A stretch of DNA of 64,000 bases from Propioniciclava sinopodophylli (GTDB taxonomy: Bacteria > Actinomycetota > Actinomycetes > Propionibacteriales > Propionibacteriaceae): contig NZ_SDMQ01000007.1 in the NCBI RefSeq assembly GCF_004324755.1, positions 114,217 through 178,216 on the forward strand. The letters are read 5' to 3'. The position numbers were made by a program, and so were the translations under genes. The notes under the pieces were generated by a model that ran no database searches, was not told where the DNA came from, and was given only the letters and a program-made list of their open reading frames with translations. Shown piece by piece: positions 1 to 10,262 of this stretch (positions within the stretch are counted from its first letter, which is position 1; every line of letters starts with the position of its first letter).

Positions 1-435
1 GCTCGCAGCCGCTGCACCAGCGCATGTGGCCACCCTCGCGCACCTGCGTGAGCGTGCCGCACCGGCCGCAGTAGGGCGCGACCCGGTGCCAGTTGACCAG
101 CGCGACCGCGGTGGTGGCGATGTCGGCCTCGGTCTCGGGCAGGACGCCGCCGAGCTGGCGCAGCGAGGCCGAGGGCCCCTCGGGCGTGGCGGCCACGGCG
201 AACCACGGCTCGCCGTCGACCACGCCGACCAGGTAGTGGTGCTCGGCGTCGTAGTCGCCGCCGGGGCGGATCCAGCGCAGCTCGTGGCCAGTGGGGTCGG
301 ACGACACGTTCGAGCGGTCGTCGACGCCGATCACCTTGGCCCCCGGGTGCGTCCACAACCCCGCAACCCAGGCCTCGTCGAGGCGCCCGTCGGGGGCCCG
401 GTCGAGCCTGCTGTTCGACACCCACGGTTCCATGG
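1..435 (-). CDS. nudC: NAD+ diphosphatase NudC (C-terminus outside window)
   Basis: Partial: 145 codons from the ATG at 435, running off the left edge before the Nudix box. What is visible is the NudC N-terminal domain and the start of the zinc ribbon (CGRC about residue 133, then CSGC at the edge), which in the family precedes the Nudix domain. NudC hydrolyses NAD(H) to NMN(H) and AMP and can remove NAD caps from RNA 5' ends. It starts 7 nt after the adnB stop, so it is probably the last gene of an adnA-adnB-nudC operon; nudC also lies near adnAB in Mycobacterium tuberculosis. The catalytic part cannot be inspected here. Confidence 0.88.
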
Positions 436-442
436 GCCCAAC

Positions 443-3400
443 CTAGCGACCCGGGGCGAGCCTGCCCACCATCCGCTCCAAGGCGTGCCGGCCCGGCAGC
501 CCGGTGGGCCGGACGACCTGCCCGGTGAGCACGTCCACGAACGCGGCATCCACGTCGGCGACCCCGATGCCCTGCAGTTCGGCCCACGCCAGCCGGTAGA
601 CGGCGAGCTGGAGCGGATTGGGGCGCCCGCGGCCTGTCTTCCAGTCCACCACCTCGGTGCGCCCGGCGTCGGTGAACACCGCGTCGATGCGCCCGCGGAC
701 GACCTGGCCGGCGAGGAACAGCGAGAACGGCACCTCGGTGGCGTAGGGCGTCCGGTCGGCGAACGGCCCGGACTCGAACGCCTCGACGAGCGCGGCCAGC
801 CCCGCGTCGGTTCGCACCTCCTCGTCCGGCTCGGCGAGCAGCGTGGGCGCGGCGGTGAACCGGCGCTCCAGCCACGCGTGGAAGAGCTCTCCCACGCGCG
901 CGGCGCGCCGGGGCGGTGCGGGCATCGGCCGGGCCAGGCCGGCGAGGTAGCCCTCGGCGTCGGACTCCAGCGCGATCAGCGCGGTCGCGGACAGGTAGGG
1001 CGGCAGCGCCAGGGCCGCGTCGGCGCGCCGGAGGGCGGCCTCGGCCAGCAGCTGGTCGGCCGCGGCGTCCCAGGACGCGACGGTGGCCTCCTCGTCCAGC
1101 AGCAGGCCCGCGCCGTCCGCGACCGGGGCGCCCTCCCGAGCTCGGGTGACGGCGGTGGCCGCCTCCCGGCGCCGTTCGCGGGCGGCTGCGTCGCCGGGCG
1201 CCGGCCACGGGAACCCGCTGTCGTGGCCCAGCAGCGGGTTCTCCGCCGAGACCTCTTCGGCGTGCACCTCGGCGGCGAACCGCTCCAGGGTGCGCAGGTA
1301 GGGCGAGGGCGTGCGCGGCTTCTTGAGGTCGCTCCAGGCGTGTGTGGTGGACACGAGGTGCTGGCGCGCCCGAGTGACCGCCACGTAGGCGAGCCGGTCG
1401 TCGCCGCGCCGGGCCTCGGCCTTGAGCGCCTCGGCGTACTGCTTGGTCGCCGGATCGGTCACGTCGGTGAGCTGGGGCACGTTGGCGGCGTCGCCGCGCA
1501 GGTCGGCCGGCAGCACGGCCGAGGCGCTGAGCCAGTTGCCCTGGATGCGGTCGGACGGGAACACCTTGTCGGCCAGCGCCGGCAGGTAGACGTGCTCCCA
1601 TTCCAGGCCCTTCGACTTGTGGATCGTGAGCAGCTTGACCGAGTCGGACGCCGCCGGCACGGCCTGCTCCAGGCCCACCCCGCGGTCCTCCTCGGCGGCC
1701 AGCCACGCCAGCAGGCCGGTCAGCGACCCGTCACCGTCGACGTCGGAGTAGCCGGCGACCTGCGCCACGAAGGCGTCCAGCTGGCGCGTGCCCCCCGGGC
1801 CCCGCAGTGCCAGCTCGACCTCCAGCCCGAGCATGGTCACGACGCGGCGGATCAGGTCGTTGACCGGCCCGCCCGCGTGGGGGCGCAGGGCGGCCAGCTC
1901 GGCGGCGCAGGCGCCCAGCCGGCGGCGCCCCTCGGCGGTGTAGGGGCCGTCGCCGGGGTCTGCGAGCGCCTCGGCCAGGCTGGGCGCGTGCGCGGCCTCG
2001 GTGGTGTCGATGATGCGGGTGATCTCCTCGGCGGCCGAGACCTCCTCCGAGCGCGTCTCGCCGGCGAGCTCGCGCGCACGGCGTCCGAGCGTGGCCAGGT
2101 CGGCCGGCCCGATGGCCCAGCGTGGGCCGGTGAGGACGCGCACGAGGTCGGGGTTGGCGGTCGCGTCGCCCAGCACCCGCAGGACCGCGACCACGTCGGC
2201 CACCTCGGGCACCGCCAGCAGTCCGTCCAACCCCACGATCTCGACGGGGATGCCCCGGGCGGCCAGCTCGGCGTACAGGGGACGGATGTGGGCGTTTCGG
2301 CGCGCCAGCACCGCGATGTCGGACCAGGAGCGCGCCCGCCCGGAGTCGTGGGCGGCGGCGATGTCGTCGGCGACCCACGCGACCTCACCGGGCCACGTGT
2401 CGAAGGTGGCGACCCGGATGTCGCCCGGCGGCGTGCCCTTGGGCGCGACGAGGTCGGTGTCGATGCCGTCCCACTGCAGCTCCTCGTCGGCGCGCAGCGG
2501 CCCGGAGAGCGCGTTGGCCGCGTCCAGGATCTGCTGGCCCGAGCGGCGGTTGACCGTGAGGGCGTACGGGGTGGCCGGGCTGCCGTCTGTGTTGGGGAAC
2601 TGTTCGGCGAACGTGATGATGTTGGCCGCCGCCGCGCCGCGCCACCCGTAGATGGCTTGGCACGGGTCGCCCACGGCCGTGACGGGGTGGCCACGGCCCG
2701 CTCCGGCGTCCGGTCCCGAGAACAGGGCGCGCAGCAGCTCGGCCTGCGCGCTGGAGGTGTCCTGGTACTCGTCCAGGAGCACCACGGCGAACTGCTCGCG
2801 CAGGAGCGCACCGACCGACGGGACGGTGCGGGCGAGTTCGGCGGCGACGCCCATCTGGTCGGCGAACTCAACCGCCCCCAGCTCGCGCTTGAGCCGCTGG
2901 TAGCCGTCGACGAGGCCGGCGACCTCGACCCGTTCGGCGGCCGCGGCGGCGGCCTTCTTCAGCGAGGCGTAGAGGTCCTTGGTGCGCGAGCGCGGCGACT
3001 GCTCGACCTCGGACAGGAACTCAACGGTGTGCGCGACGACCGCGTCGGTGGCCACGAGGTGCGAGGCCAGGTCGCCGTCGAGGGCGAGCACCTTGTCGGT
3101 GACCGACTCGGGGCGCAGGCGGGCCAGCTGGTGGAACGGGCCCGGCGCGGCGGCGACCACCCGCGAGGCGATACGGAAGCGGGCGGCGCCGGTCAGCATC
3201 CGCGCGTCACCCTCGACGCCGATGCGCAGGCCGTGGTCGGCGACCAGCCGGGCGGCGAACGCGTCGTAGGTCATGATCAGCTGCTCGCCGGCGTCGTCGA
3301 AGCCGTCGGTGTCGACCACGCCGGCGCGGGCGAGGGCGTCCCGCACGCGCACGCTGAGCTCGGCGGCCGCCTTGCGGGTGAACGTGAGCCCCAGTACCTG

Positions 3401-3589
3401 CTCGGGGCGCACCTGCCCGGTGCCCACGAGCCAGACCACGCGGGCGGCCATCACGGTCGTCTTGCCGGAGCCGGCGCCGGCGATGATCACGCCGGGCGCG
3501 AGCGGTGCGGTGATCGCCGTCAGCTGCTGGTCGGAGAACGGGATGCCCAGGGCGTCCGAGACCTGGCGGGGGTCGGTGAACCGGGCCAT
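443..3589 (-). CDS. adnB: AdnB-like UvrD-family helicase-nuclease subunit
   Basis: 1048 aa. An N-terminal SF1A motor is followed by a C-terminal RecB-type nuclease. Intact motor motifs: Q motif (SDQQ, about 19-22), Walker A AGAGSGKTT (37-45), Walker B LLDEYQDT (about 270), GDPCQAIYGWRG (about 310), TIHKSKGLEW (about 655) and AVTRARQHL (about 740). Nuclease residues follow in GRIDAVF, VVDWKTGR and QLAVYR (about 960-1000). AdnAB is the actinobacterial heterodimer that unwinds and degrades DNA ends at double-strand breaks; AdnB is its lead motor. The ATG lies one base after the adnA stop (TGACATG), so the two are translationally linked. Unlike AdnA there are no iron-sulfur cysteines around the nuclease. 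The adnA-adnB-nudC order supports the call. Confidence 0.9.
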   Translation of the reverse strand: MARFTDPRQVSDALGIPFSDQQLTAITAPLAPGVIIAGAGSGKTTVMAARVVWLVGTGQVRPEQVLGLTFTRKAAAELSVRVRDALARAGVVDTDGFDDAGEQLIMTYDAFAARLVADHGLRIGVEGDARMLTGAARFRIASRVVAAAPGPFHQLARLRPESVTDKVLALDGDLASHLVATDAVVAHTVEFLSEVEQSPRSRTKDLYASLKKAAAAAAERVEVAGLVDGYQRLKRELGAVEFADQMGVAAELARTVPSVGALLREQFAVVLLDEYQDTSSAQAELLRALFSGPDAGAGRGHPVTAVGDPCQAIYGWRGAAAANIITFAEQFPNTDGSPATPYALTVNRRSGQQILDAANALSGPLRADEELQWDGIDTDLVAPKGTPPGDIRVATFDTWPGEVAWVADDIAAAHDSGRARSWSDIAVLARRNAHIRPLYAELAARGIPVEIVGLDGLLAVPEVADVVAVLRVLGDATANPDLVRVLTGPRWAIGPADLATLGRRARELAGETRSEEVSAAEEITRIIDTTEAAHAPSLAEALADPGDGPYTAEGRRRLGACAAELAALRPHAGGPVNDLIRRVVTMLGLEVELALRGPGGTRQLDAFVAQVAGYSDVDGDGSLTGLLAWLAAEEDRGVGLEQAVPAASDSVKLLTIHKSKGLEWEHVYLPALADKVFPSDRIQGNWLSASAVLPADLRGDAANVPQLTDVTDPATKQYAEALKAEARRGDDRLAYVAVTRARQHLVSTTHAWSDLKKPRTPSPYLRTLERFAAEVHAEEVSAENPLLGHDSGFPWPAPGDAAARERRREAATAVTRAREGAPVADGAGLLLDEEATVASWDAAADQLLAEAALRRADAALALPPYLSATALIALESDAEGYLAGLARPMPAPPRRAARVGELFHAWLERRFTAAPTLLAEPDEEVRTDAGLAALVEAFESGPFADRTPYATEVPFSLFLAGQVVRGRIDAVFTDAGRTEVVDWKTGRGRPNPLQLAVYRLAWAELQGIGVADVDAAFVDVLTGQVVRPTGLPGRHALERMVGRLAPGR

Positions 3590-3590
3590 G

Positions 3591-6500
3591 TCAGACCACC
3601 TGCCCGCTGCGCGCCGGGCAGCTCGACCGGACGGGGCACCACTGGCAGTGCCCGCCGGGGCGCGCGTCGAACGAACCCTCGGCCAGCACGCGCCGCGCCT
3701 GCGCGACCTGGTGATGGACCCAGGTCGGGTGGGCGAGCTCGTCGGGGTCGTCGCTGAGGTGAGGCTTCTCGGCCAGAGAGGGCTGGCGGTAGTCCTTGGG
3801 CCAGCCCGGCGTCGCGTCGTGGCGCAGGTAGACCAGGCTCGCCCCGGCCGAGTGCGCGCCCGGCGCGTGCTGCTCGAACCCCCCGGCCTCGATGGCCAGC
3901 TGGTAGACGCCCAGCTGCACGGACGCCGCCGCCTCGGCCTGCGTCGGCAGCGAGCGCCCGGTCTTGAAGTCGACGACGCGCAGGTCGCCGGTGGGCGTCC
4001 GTTCGAGCCGGTCTACGCTGCCGGCCAGCACGACCACCTCGCCGTCGACCTCGATCGCGGCCTCGAACGGCACCTCGACGCCCACCACGTCAGCGTGCTC
4101 GTGGCCCGACTGCCAGGCGACGAACCGTTCCACGGCCGCATCCGCCTCGGCGCGCTCGGACGCGGACAGCCACGCCGCGGGGAACGGGATGTCGGCCCAC
4201 ACCGCGTCCAGCAGCTCGGACGCCGTCGCGTACGTCAGCTCGCCGCTGGCCGCCCGTTCGGCGACCGCGTGCATGACCGACCCCAGGATGGTCGTCGAGC
4301 TGCGCGGGGGCTCTGCCTTCACCTCGCGGTTGAGGAAGTACCGCCGCGGGCAGGTGAGGACGCCCTCCAGCTGGCTGGGACTGAGGCGCACCACCTCGCC
4401 GCGGGGCGGGGAGGTCAGGCTCGTGGGCGCGAGCAGGCCCCACCAGCGGGCCGGGTCGGCGTCGGGCGCCAGCGGGCGGCCGTCGGCGTCGGTGGCGTCG
4501 GCGAGGCGGGCCAGCCGCGCGGCGGCGGCCTCGCGCAGGCCGGGGGCGGCCTCCGCGTCCTGCGCCACCCGGCGCAGCTCGGCCACCAGCGCCCGTAGGG
4601 TGTGCAGCCGCACGGGCGGGTCGACGACGTGGCGCACGGGCACGCCCAACTCGGTGAGGAAGCGCGAGGGGCGGTCGTCCTCCCCCTCGGTGCCCTCGAC
4701 CGCGGTGACGAGCAGGCGCCCCTGGGCCCGCGAGCAAGCGAGGAGGAACAGCCGGCGCTCGCTGGCGACCAGCTCGCGGGTTACGACCCCCTCGCCCAGC
4801 CCGGCCGAGGACAGCCGCTGGGCGTCGAACACCGATCCACGGCGGCGGACGTCGGGCCACACGCCCTCCTGGACACCCGCGACCACGGTGAACGCCCAGT
4901 GCCGGCCCTTGGCCCGGTGCGCCGTCAGCACGCGGACGCCCCGGCCCGCGACCGCCGACTCCCGCTGGCTGTCAGCCGGGATCTGTTGCTGGGCGACCTC
5001 GGCGAGAAACCACCGGACGCCGTCGGCGCCCCCGGGTGCCGCCGACTCATGGGCCAGCTGGAACAACGCCACGATGGCGTCCAGGTCGCGGTTGGCGCGT
5101 GCGGCGCCGTCTCCGGGGCGCAGGGCCTCGGCGCGCAGGCGGGCCGGCCAGTCGGTGCCGGCCCACAGCTCCCACAGGACCTCGTCGGGGCGGGCGCCGG
5201 CGGTCACCCGGGCGGCGGCCACGGCCAGCAGGTCGCGCCGGTCGGCCAGGTCGTCGACGCCCTCGGGCACGGGGCGGAGCCCCGCGAGCGCCTCGGCGAC
5301 CAGCGTGGGCGCCGGGGTGCCGCCGACCTCGGCGTCCGCCCCGCGCAGCAGCCGCCCCAGCGTGCGGATCGAGACGGCGTCGAAGCCGCCCCAGCCCGAC
5401 AGCAGCAGGCGGTGGGCCTCATCGGCGTCCGGGACGCCCCCGCGACCGGCGACGTCGAGGGCCAGCAGGAGCGGGCGGACCGCCAGCTCGGAGGCCAGGC
5501 CGATCTCGTCGCCGGCGACCTCCACGGGGATGCCCGCATCGGCCAGCGCCCGCGCCAGCGGCGGGATCTGCCGCCGCCCCGAGCGCACGAGCACGGCCAT
5601 CTCGCCCCACGGCACGCCGTCATCGAGGTGGGCAGCCCGCAGCTCGCCGGCGATGTGGCGCGCCTGGGTGGCCCCGTCGGCGAACGTGCACGCCTGGACG
5701 CGGCCCTGCCCCGTGGGGCGCGGGGCCCGGTAGGCCTGCGCGGCCCCCGCGTCGACCGCCGGGGCGCCCAGCCGGCGTGCGACGGACGCCAGCGCCTCGG
5801 CCTGGGTGACCCCCTGCCCCCAGGCGGTGTCGAGCACCGCCACCTCGGGGGCACCGGCCGGCGTCGTGAACAGCCGGACGAACTCGGCCGAGGCGCGCGG
5901 GTGGGCGCCACGGAAGCGGTAGATGGAGGTGTCGGGGTCGGCCAGCGCGACGACGGGGATGCCGTCGGGCACCAGGCCGCGCACGAGCGCGATCTGGGCC
6001 GGGTCGAGCTCGCACCAGTCGTCGACGTACACCGCGCCGAACTGCCGGCGCACGGAGTCCGCCACCTCGGGACGCCCCAGCAGGATGCGGGCGCGGTGCA
6101 CCAGCTCGGCGTAGTCGAGCGCGCCCTCGGCGTCGAGCACGTCGAGGTACTCGGCGAGGAACTCCCCCAGCGCCACCCAGCCGGGCTCCCCGGCCGCGGC
6201 ACCGGCATCCGCCACCTGGTCGGGGTCGAGACCGAGCTGCCGGGCGCGGGCGAGCACGGCGCGCACCTGCTGGGCGAAGGCGCGGGTGCCGACGGCCGCC
6301 TCCAGCTCGGCAGGCCAGGAGCCGCGCCACCCGCGCAGCAGCTCCCGGATGCGGAATTCCTGCTCGGGGGCGGTGAGCAGGGTGGGCAGCGCGTCCTCCG
6401 CGTCGGCCCAGCGGCGCAGCAGCGCAAGGCAGAAGGCGTGGATGGTCATCACCTGCGGCGCCAGCGTGGTGCGCCCTGCGCGTCGCACGATGGCGTCGCG

Positions 6501-6692
6501 CAGCTCCGACGCCGCCTGCCGGGTCGCCGCGAAGACCAGCGCGGGCGCGGCGCCGGACGCGATGCGCGCGGCCACGGCGTCCGCCACAAGGGTCGTCTTG
6601 CCGGTGCCGGCGGCGCCCAGCACGAGCACCGGCCCCGTCGCGTCGGCCACCACGTTTCGCATGTCCCCCATCCCAGCACACCCCACCGACAC
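3591..6692 (-). CDS. adnA: AdnA-like helicase-nuclease subunit with Fe-S nuclease
   Basis: 1033 aa from a GTG at 6692; ATG codons at residues 8 and 11 are alternative starts, and an in-frame stop lies about 20 nt upstream. Walker A GAAGTGKTT is at 26-34, so almost nothing precedes it and no Q motif is present. Walker B is degenerate (VYVDDWCEL instead of DEYQD), motif V reads TAHRAKGRHW and motif VI LACSRAQGRL, so this motor looks weaker than that of AdnB. The C-terminal RecB-like nuclease has GSVDRL, VVDFKTG and VQLGVYQLA (about 890-930). It is flanked by the four iron-sulfur cysteines: CPRRYF (about 784) and CQWCPVRSSC (about 1018-1027). First gene of the operon, divergent from ligD with only 38 bp between starts. 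Confidence 0.88.
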   Translation of the reverse strand: MSVGCAGMGDMRNVVADATGPVLVLGAAGTGKTTLVADAVAARIASGAAPALVFAATRQAASELRDAIVRRAGRTTLAPQVMTIHAFCLALLRRWADAEDALPTLLTAPEQEFRIRELLRGWRGSWPAELEAAVGTRAFAQQVRAVLARARQLGLDPDQVADAGAAAGEPGWVALGEFLAEYLDVLDAEGALDYAELVHRARILLGRPEVADSVRRQFGAVYVDDWCELDPAQIALVRGLVPDGIPVVALADPDTSIYRFRGAHPRASAEFVRLFTTPAGAPEVAVLDTAWGQGVTQAEALASVARRLGAPAVDAGAAQAYRAPRPTGQGRVQACTFADGATQARHIAGELRAAHLDDGVPWGEMAVLVRSGRRQIPPLARALADAGIPVEVAGDEIGLASELAVRPLLLALDVAGRGGVPDADEAHRLLLSGWGGFDAVSIRTLGRLLRGADAEVGGTPAPTLVAEALAGLRPVPEGVDDLADRRDLLAVAAARVTAGARPDEVLWELWAGTDWPARLRAEALRPGDGAARANRDLDAIVALFQLAHESAAPGGADGVRWFLAEVAQQQIPADSQRESAVAGRGVRVLTAHRAKGRHWAFTVVAGVQEGVWPDVRRRGSVFDAQRLSSAGLGEGVVTRELVASERRLFLLACSRAQGRLLVTAVEGTEGEDDRPSRFLTELGVPVRHVVDPPVRLHTLRALVAELRRVAQDAEAAPGLREAAAARLARLADATDADGRPLAPDADPARWWGLLAPTSLTSPPRGEVVRLSPSQLEGVLTCPRRYFLNREVKAEPPRSSTTILGSVMHAVAERAASGELTYATASELLDAVWADIPFPAAWLSASERAEADAAVERFVAWQSGHEHADVVGVEVPFEAAIEVDGEVVVLAGSVDRLERTPTGDLRVVDFKTGRSLPTQAEAAASVQLGVYQLAIEAGGFEQHAPGAHSAGASLVYLRHDATPGWPKDYRQPSLAEKPHLSDDPDELAHPTWVHHQVAQARRVLAEGSFDARPGGHCQWCPVRSSCPARSGQVV

Positions 6693-6717
6693 TCTCCGCG
6701 CGGGGACCGTCGGCGGG

Positions 6718-6723
6718 TACGGT
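6718..6723 (+). promoter_or_regulatory. Candidate -10 box for a leaderless ligD transcript
   Basis: TACGGT (TAnnnT) ends 7 nt before the ATG at 6731, which would place the transcript start on the start codon. No convincing Shine-Dalgarno precedes that ATG. Inference from spacing only; no clear -35. Confidence 0.35.
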
Positions 6724-6730
6724 TTCGGTC

Positions 6731-7651
6731 ATGGCGGACGTGATGGCCGAGGTGGAGGGGCGGACGCTCAAGCTCTCCAACCTCGACAAGGTGCTCTACC
6801 CCAACGGGTTCACCAAGGGCGAGGTCATCGCCTACTACCACGCGATCGCGCCCGTGATGCTGCCTCACCTCGCCGGACGACCCGTCACCCGCATCCGCTT
6901 CCCCAACGGCACCGACAAGCCGAGCTTCTTCGAGAAGAACGTGCCGGCTGGCACGCCGGAGTGGGTCCGCACCCACCACGTCGTCGGATCGAGCGAGGAC
7001 ATCGTCTTCCCCATCGTCGACGACACCCCCACGCTCATCTGGCTGGCCAACCTGGCCGCGCTCGAGCTTCACACGCACCAGTGGCGTGTCGCGCCCGACA
7101 GCGACGAGACGACGATCGACGACGCGCTGCCCGTCGACCAGCTGGTCATCGACCTCGACCCCGGGCCGGGCGTCGAGATGCCGCTGATCGCCACCGCCGG
7201 GCTGCTCATCGCCGGCGAGCTCGGGGACGCCGGTCTCGTGGCCCACGCCAAGACCTCGGGCTCGAAAGGCCTGCAGCTGTACGTGCCGCTGGAGCCCACC
7301 CCCGTCCGGCCGGTGCTGGAGTGGGTGCGCGGGTTAGGCGAGCGCCTCGTCCAGCTGCACCCCGCCCTGTTCGTGACCGAGATCGCGAAGGTCGCCCGGG
7401 CCGGGAAGATCCTCATCGACGTCAACCAGAACCTGCCGGGCCGCACGACCGTCACCCCCTACTCGTTGCGCGCCAAGGGCGAGCCCACGGCGTCCACCCC
7501 CCTGCGGTGGCAGGAGGTCGAGGAGGCCACCGCCGGCGCCCCGCTGCGGTTCACCTCCGCCGACGTTCTCGCCCGGGTCACCGAGCACGGCGACCTGTTC
7601 GAGCCGCTGCTGGCCGGACGGCGAGGGGTGTTGCCGCCGCAGGTAGGGTGA
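6731..7651 (+). CDS. ligD: LigD-type polymerase domain (NHEJ primase-polymerase)
   Basis: 306 aa, matching the stand-alone LigD PolDom (archaeo-eukaryotic primase superfamily) with no ligase or phosphoesterase domain. Recognisable elements are the N-terminal LSNLDKVLYP and FPNG, the metal-binding LVIDLDPGPG (about 138-147, DxD), HAKTSGSKGLQ (about 174) and RTTVTPYSLR (about 240). The domain adds nucleotides, preferably ribonucleotides, at broken ends during Ku-dependent end joining; a Ku gene lies 14 kb away in this window. It is transcribed divergently from adnA, so opposing double-strand-break pathways share a 38-bp promoter region. An alternative start is the ATG at 6743. Confidence 0.9.
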   Translation: MADVMAEVEGRTLKLSNLDKVLYPNGFTKGEVIAYYHAIAPVMLPHLAGRPVTRIRFPNGTDKPSFFEKNVPAGTPEWVRTHHVVGSSEDIVFPIVDDTPTLIWLANLAALELHTHQWRVAPDSDETTIDDALPVDQLVIDLDPGPGVEMPLIATAGLLIAGELGDAGLVAHAKTSGSKGLQLYVPLEPTPVRPVLEWVRGLGERLVQLHPALFVTEIAKVARAGKILIDVNQNLPGRTTVTPYSLRAKGEPTASTPLRWQEVEEATAGAPLRFTSADVLARVTEHGDLFEPLLAGRRGVLPPQVG

Positions 7652-7688
7652 CGGACGCACACTCAGGCAAAGAGACGAGGGGTCAGGA

Positions 7689-7919
7689 ATGGAAGTCAAG
7701 GTCGGCATCCGCAACGTGGCGCGCGAGGTCGCCGTCGAGACCAACGCGACGGCGGCAGAGCTCGAGGCCTCCCTCGGCGACGCGATCGCCGGCAACGGCG
7801 TGTTCACGCTGGCCGATGACAAGGGCCGCAAGGTGCTCATCCCGGCGGCGCAGGTCGCCTACGTCGACCTCGGGGTGGAGAACGCCCGCCCCGTCGGTTT
7901 CGGCGCGCTCAACAGCTGA
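7689..7919 (+). CDS. DUF3107 family protein
   Basis: 76 aa, acidic, soluble and without signal or membrane segment. It belongs to the small actinobacterial DUF3107 family (similar to M. tuberculosis TB9.4/Rv3208A), function unknown. The ATG at 7689 has a GAGGGG ribosome site about 7 nt upstream. It lies 37 nt after ligD and 128 nt before the RNA helicase gene. In mycobacteria DUF3107 is also a near neighbour of the RhlE-type helicase, so the pairing is conserved. Confidence 0.8.
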   Translation: MEVKVGIRNVAREVAVETNATAAELEASLGDAIAGNGVFTLADDKGRKVLIPAAQVAYVDLGVENARPVGFGALNS

Positions 7920-7930
7920 GCGCTACGATG

Positions 7931-7963
7931 GGCGGGTACGCACGGCTCATGTGCGTCCCCGCC
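7931..7963 (+). promoter_or_regulatory. Strong stem-loop in the 5' region of the DEAD-box gene
   Basis: Arms GGCGGGTACGCAC (7931-7943) and GTGCGTCCCCGCC (7951-7963) pair at 12 of 13 positions around a 7-nt loop. It begins 11 nt after the DUF3107 stop. No T-run follows, so it is not a canonical terminator. It could be a factor-assisted terminator, an RNA-processing site or a structured leader for the helicase. Confidence 0.5.
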
Positions 7964-8047
7964 GCCTGAGCGCACCCACGCGCGTCGCGCCTTTCGCAGC
8001 GGGTAACGTTGCCCGGCCTCGCGGCCGGAAAGTAGTGAGGCACGACC

Positions 8048-9589
<1,542 letters not shown>

Positions 9590-9644
9590 CGCCCGACGCA
9601 CGGGGTCGACGGGGGTGGCGTCGACGCCGACACCGACGTGGCTT

Positions 9645-9662
9645 CGGGGCGCGGACGCCCCG
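9645..9662. terminator. GC-rich hairpin between convergent genes
   Basis: CGGGGCG (9645-9651) and CGCCCCG (9656-9662) form a 7-bp stem with a CGGA loop between the helicase stop and the DinB-like stop. There is no T-run on either strand. Probably a weak bidirectional terminator. Confidence 0.4.
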
Positions 9663-9665
9663 GGG

Positions 9666-10217
9666 TCACTCCCCCACCAGCCCGTCGATCGACTCACGCA
9701 GCAGGTCGGCGTGCCCGCAGTGGCGGGCGTATTCCTCGACCATGTGCACGAGGATCCAGCGGAGCGTGAGCTGCTCGTCGCTCCCCCAGCGCGTCACCGT
9801 CAGGTCCAGGGCGGCGGCGCCCTCGTCGGCGATGGCCTCGGCCACGATCACGCGCGAGCGCTCGACGCACTCCTCCCACCGGCCGCGTAGCTCGGCCCCG
9901 GTTGAGGTGGCGGCGCTGGTCCAGTCGTAGTCGGGGTCGGCGTCCCAGTCGGCCGAGGCGAAGGGCTCGATCGGCGCGACGCGGGCGACGTTGAGGCTCA
10001 ACCAGTAGTCCTCGACGAAGGCAAGGTGGTTGAGCAGACCGCCCAGCGTCATGCTGCTGGGGGCCAGCGTGGCGCGCAGTTGCTCGTCGTCCAGCCCGTC
10101 GGTCTTCCAGGCGAACGTCGCGCGGAGGAACTCCAGGAATCCGAGGAGGGTTTCCGCCTCGCCCGCCACCGCCGGCGGCTCGGGACGCCGTGACGCGCCG
10201 CTGTTCTGTTCAGCCAT
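9666..10217 (-). CDS. DinB/DUF664 family protein
   Basis: 183 aa, predicted four-helix DinB-like fold. Histidines in LLNHLAFVEDYW (about 65) and in HMVEEYARHCGH near the C-terminus match the metal-binding triad of the DinB/YfiT superfamily; actinobacterial members include mycothiol-dependent S-transferases and detoxification enzymes. Trp-rich segments around the first His are also typical. The exact reaction cannot be assigned. The ATG at 10217 lies 45 nt after the stop of the upstream membrane-protein gene, so co-transcription with trpS is possible. Confidence 0.75.
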   Translation of the reverse strand: MAEQNSGASRRPEPPAVAGEAETLLGFLEFLRATFAWKTDGLDDEQLRATLAPSSMTLGGLLNHLAFVEDYWLSLNVARVAPIEPFASADWDADPDYDWTSAATSTGAELRGRWEECVERSRVIVAEAIADEGAAALDLTVTRWGSDEQLTLRWILVHMVEEYARHCGHADLLRESIDGLVGE

Positions 10218-10262
10218 GGCGGCAATCTAGCGCCCCAGCACCCATCTGCCGAGGAAGGTGCC

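Noticed and set aside
26..3757. A 1243-codon open frame on the plus strand opposite adnB and its neighbours
   Set aside because: Shadow frame of high-GC coding DNA. Its product is rich in Gly, Arg, His and Val without any domain, while the minus strand encodes a clear helicase-nuclease.
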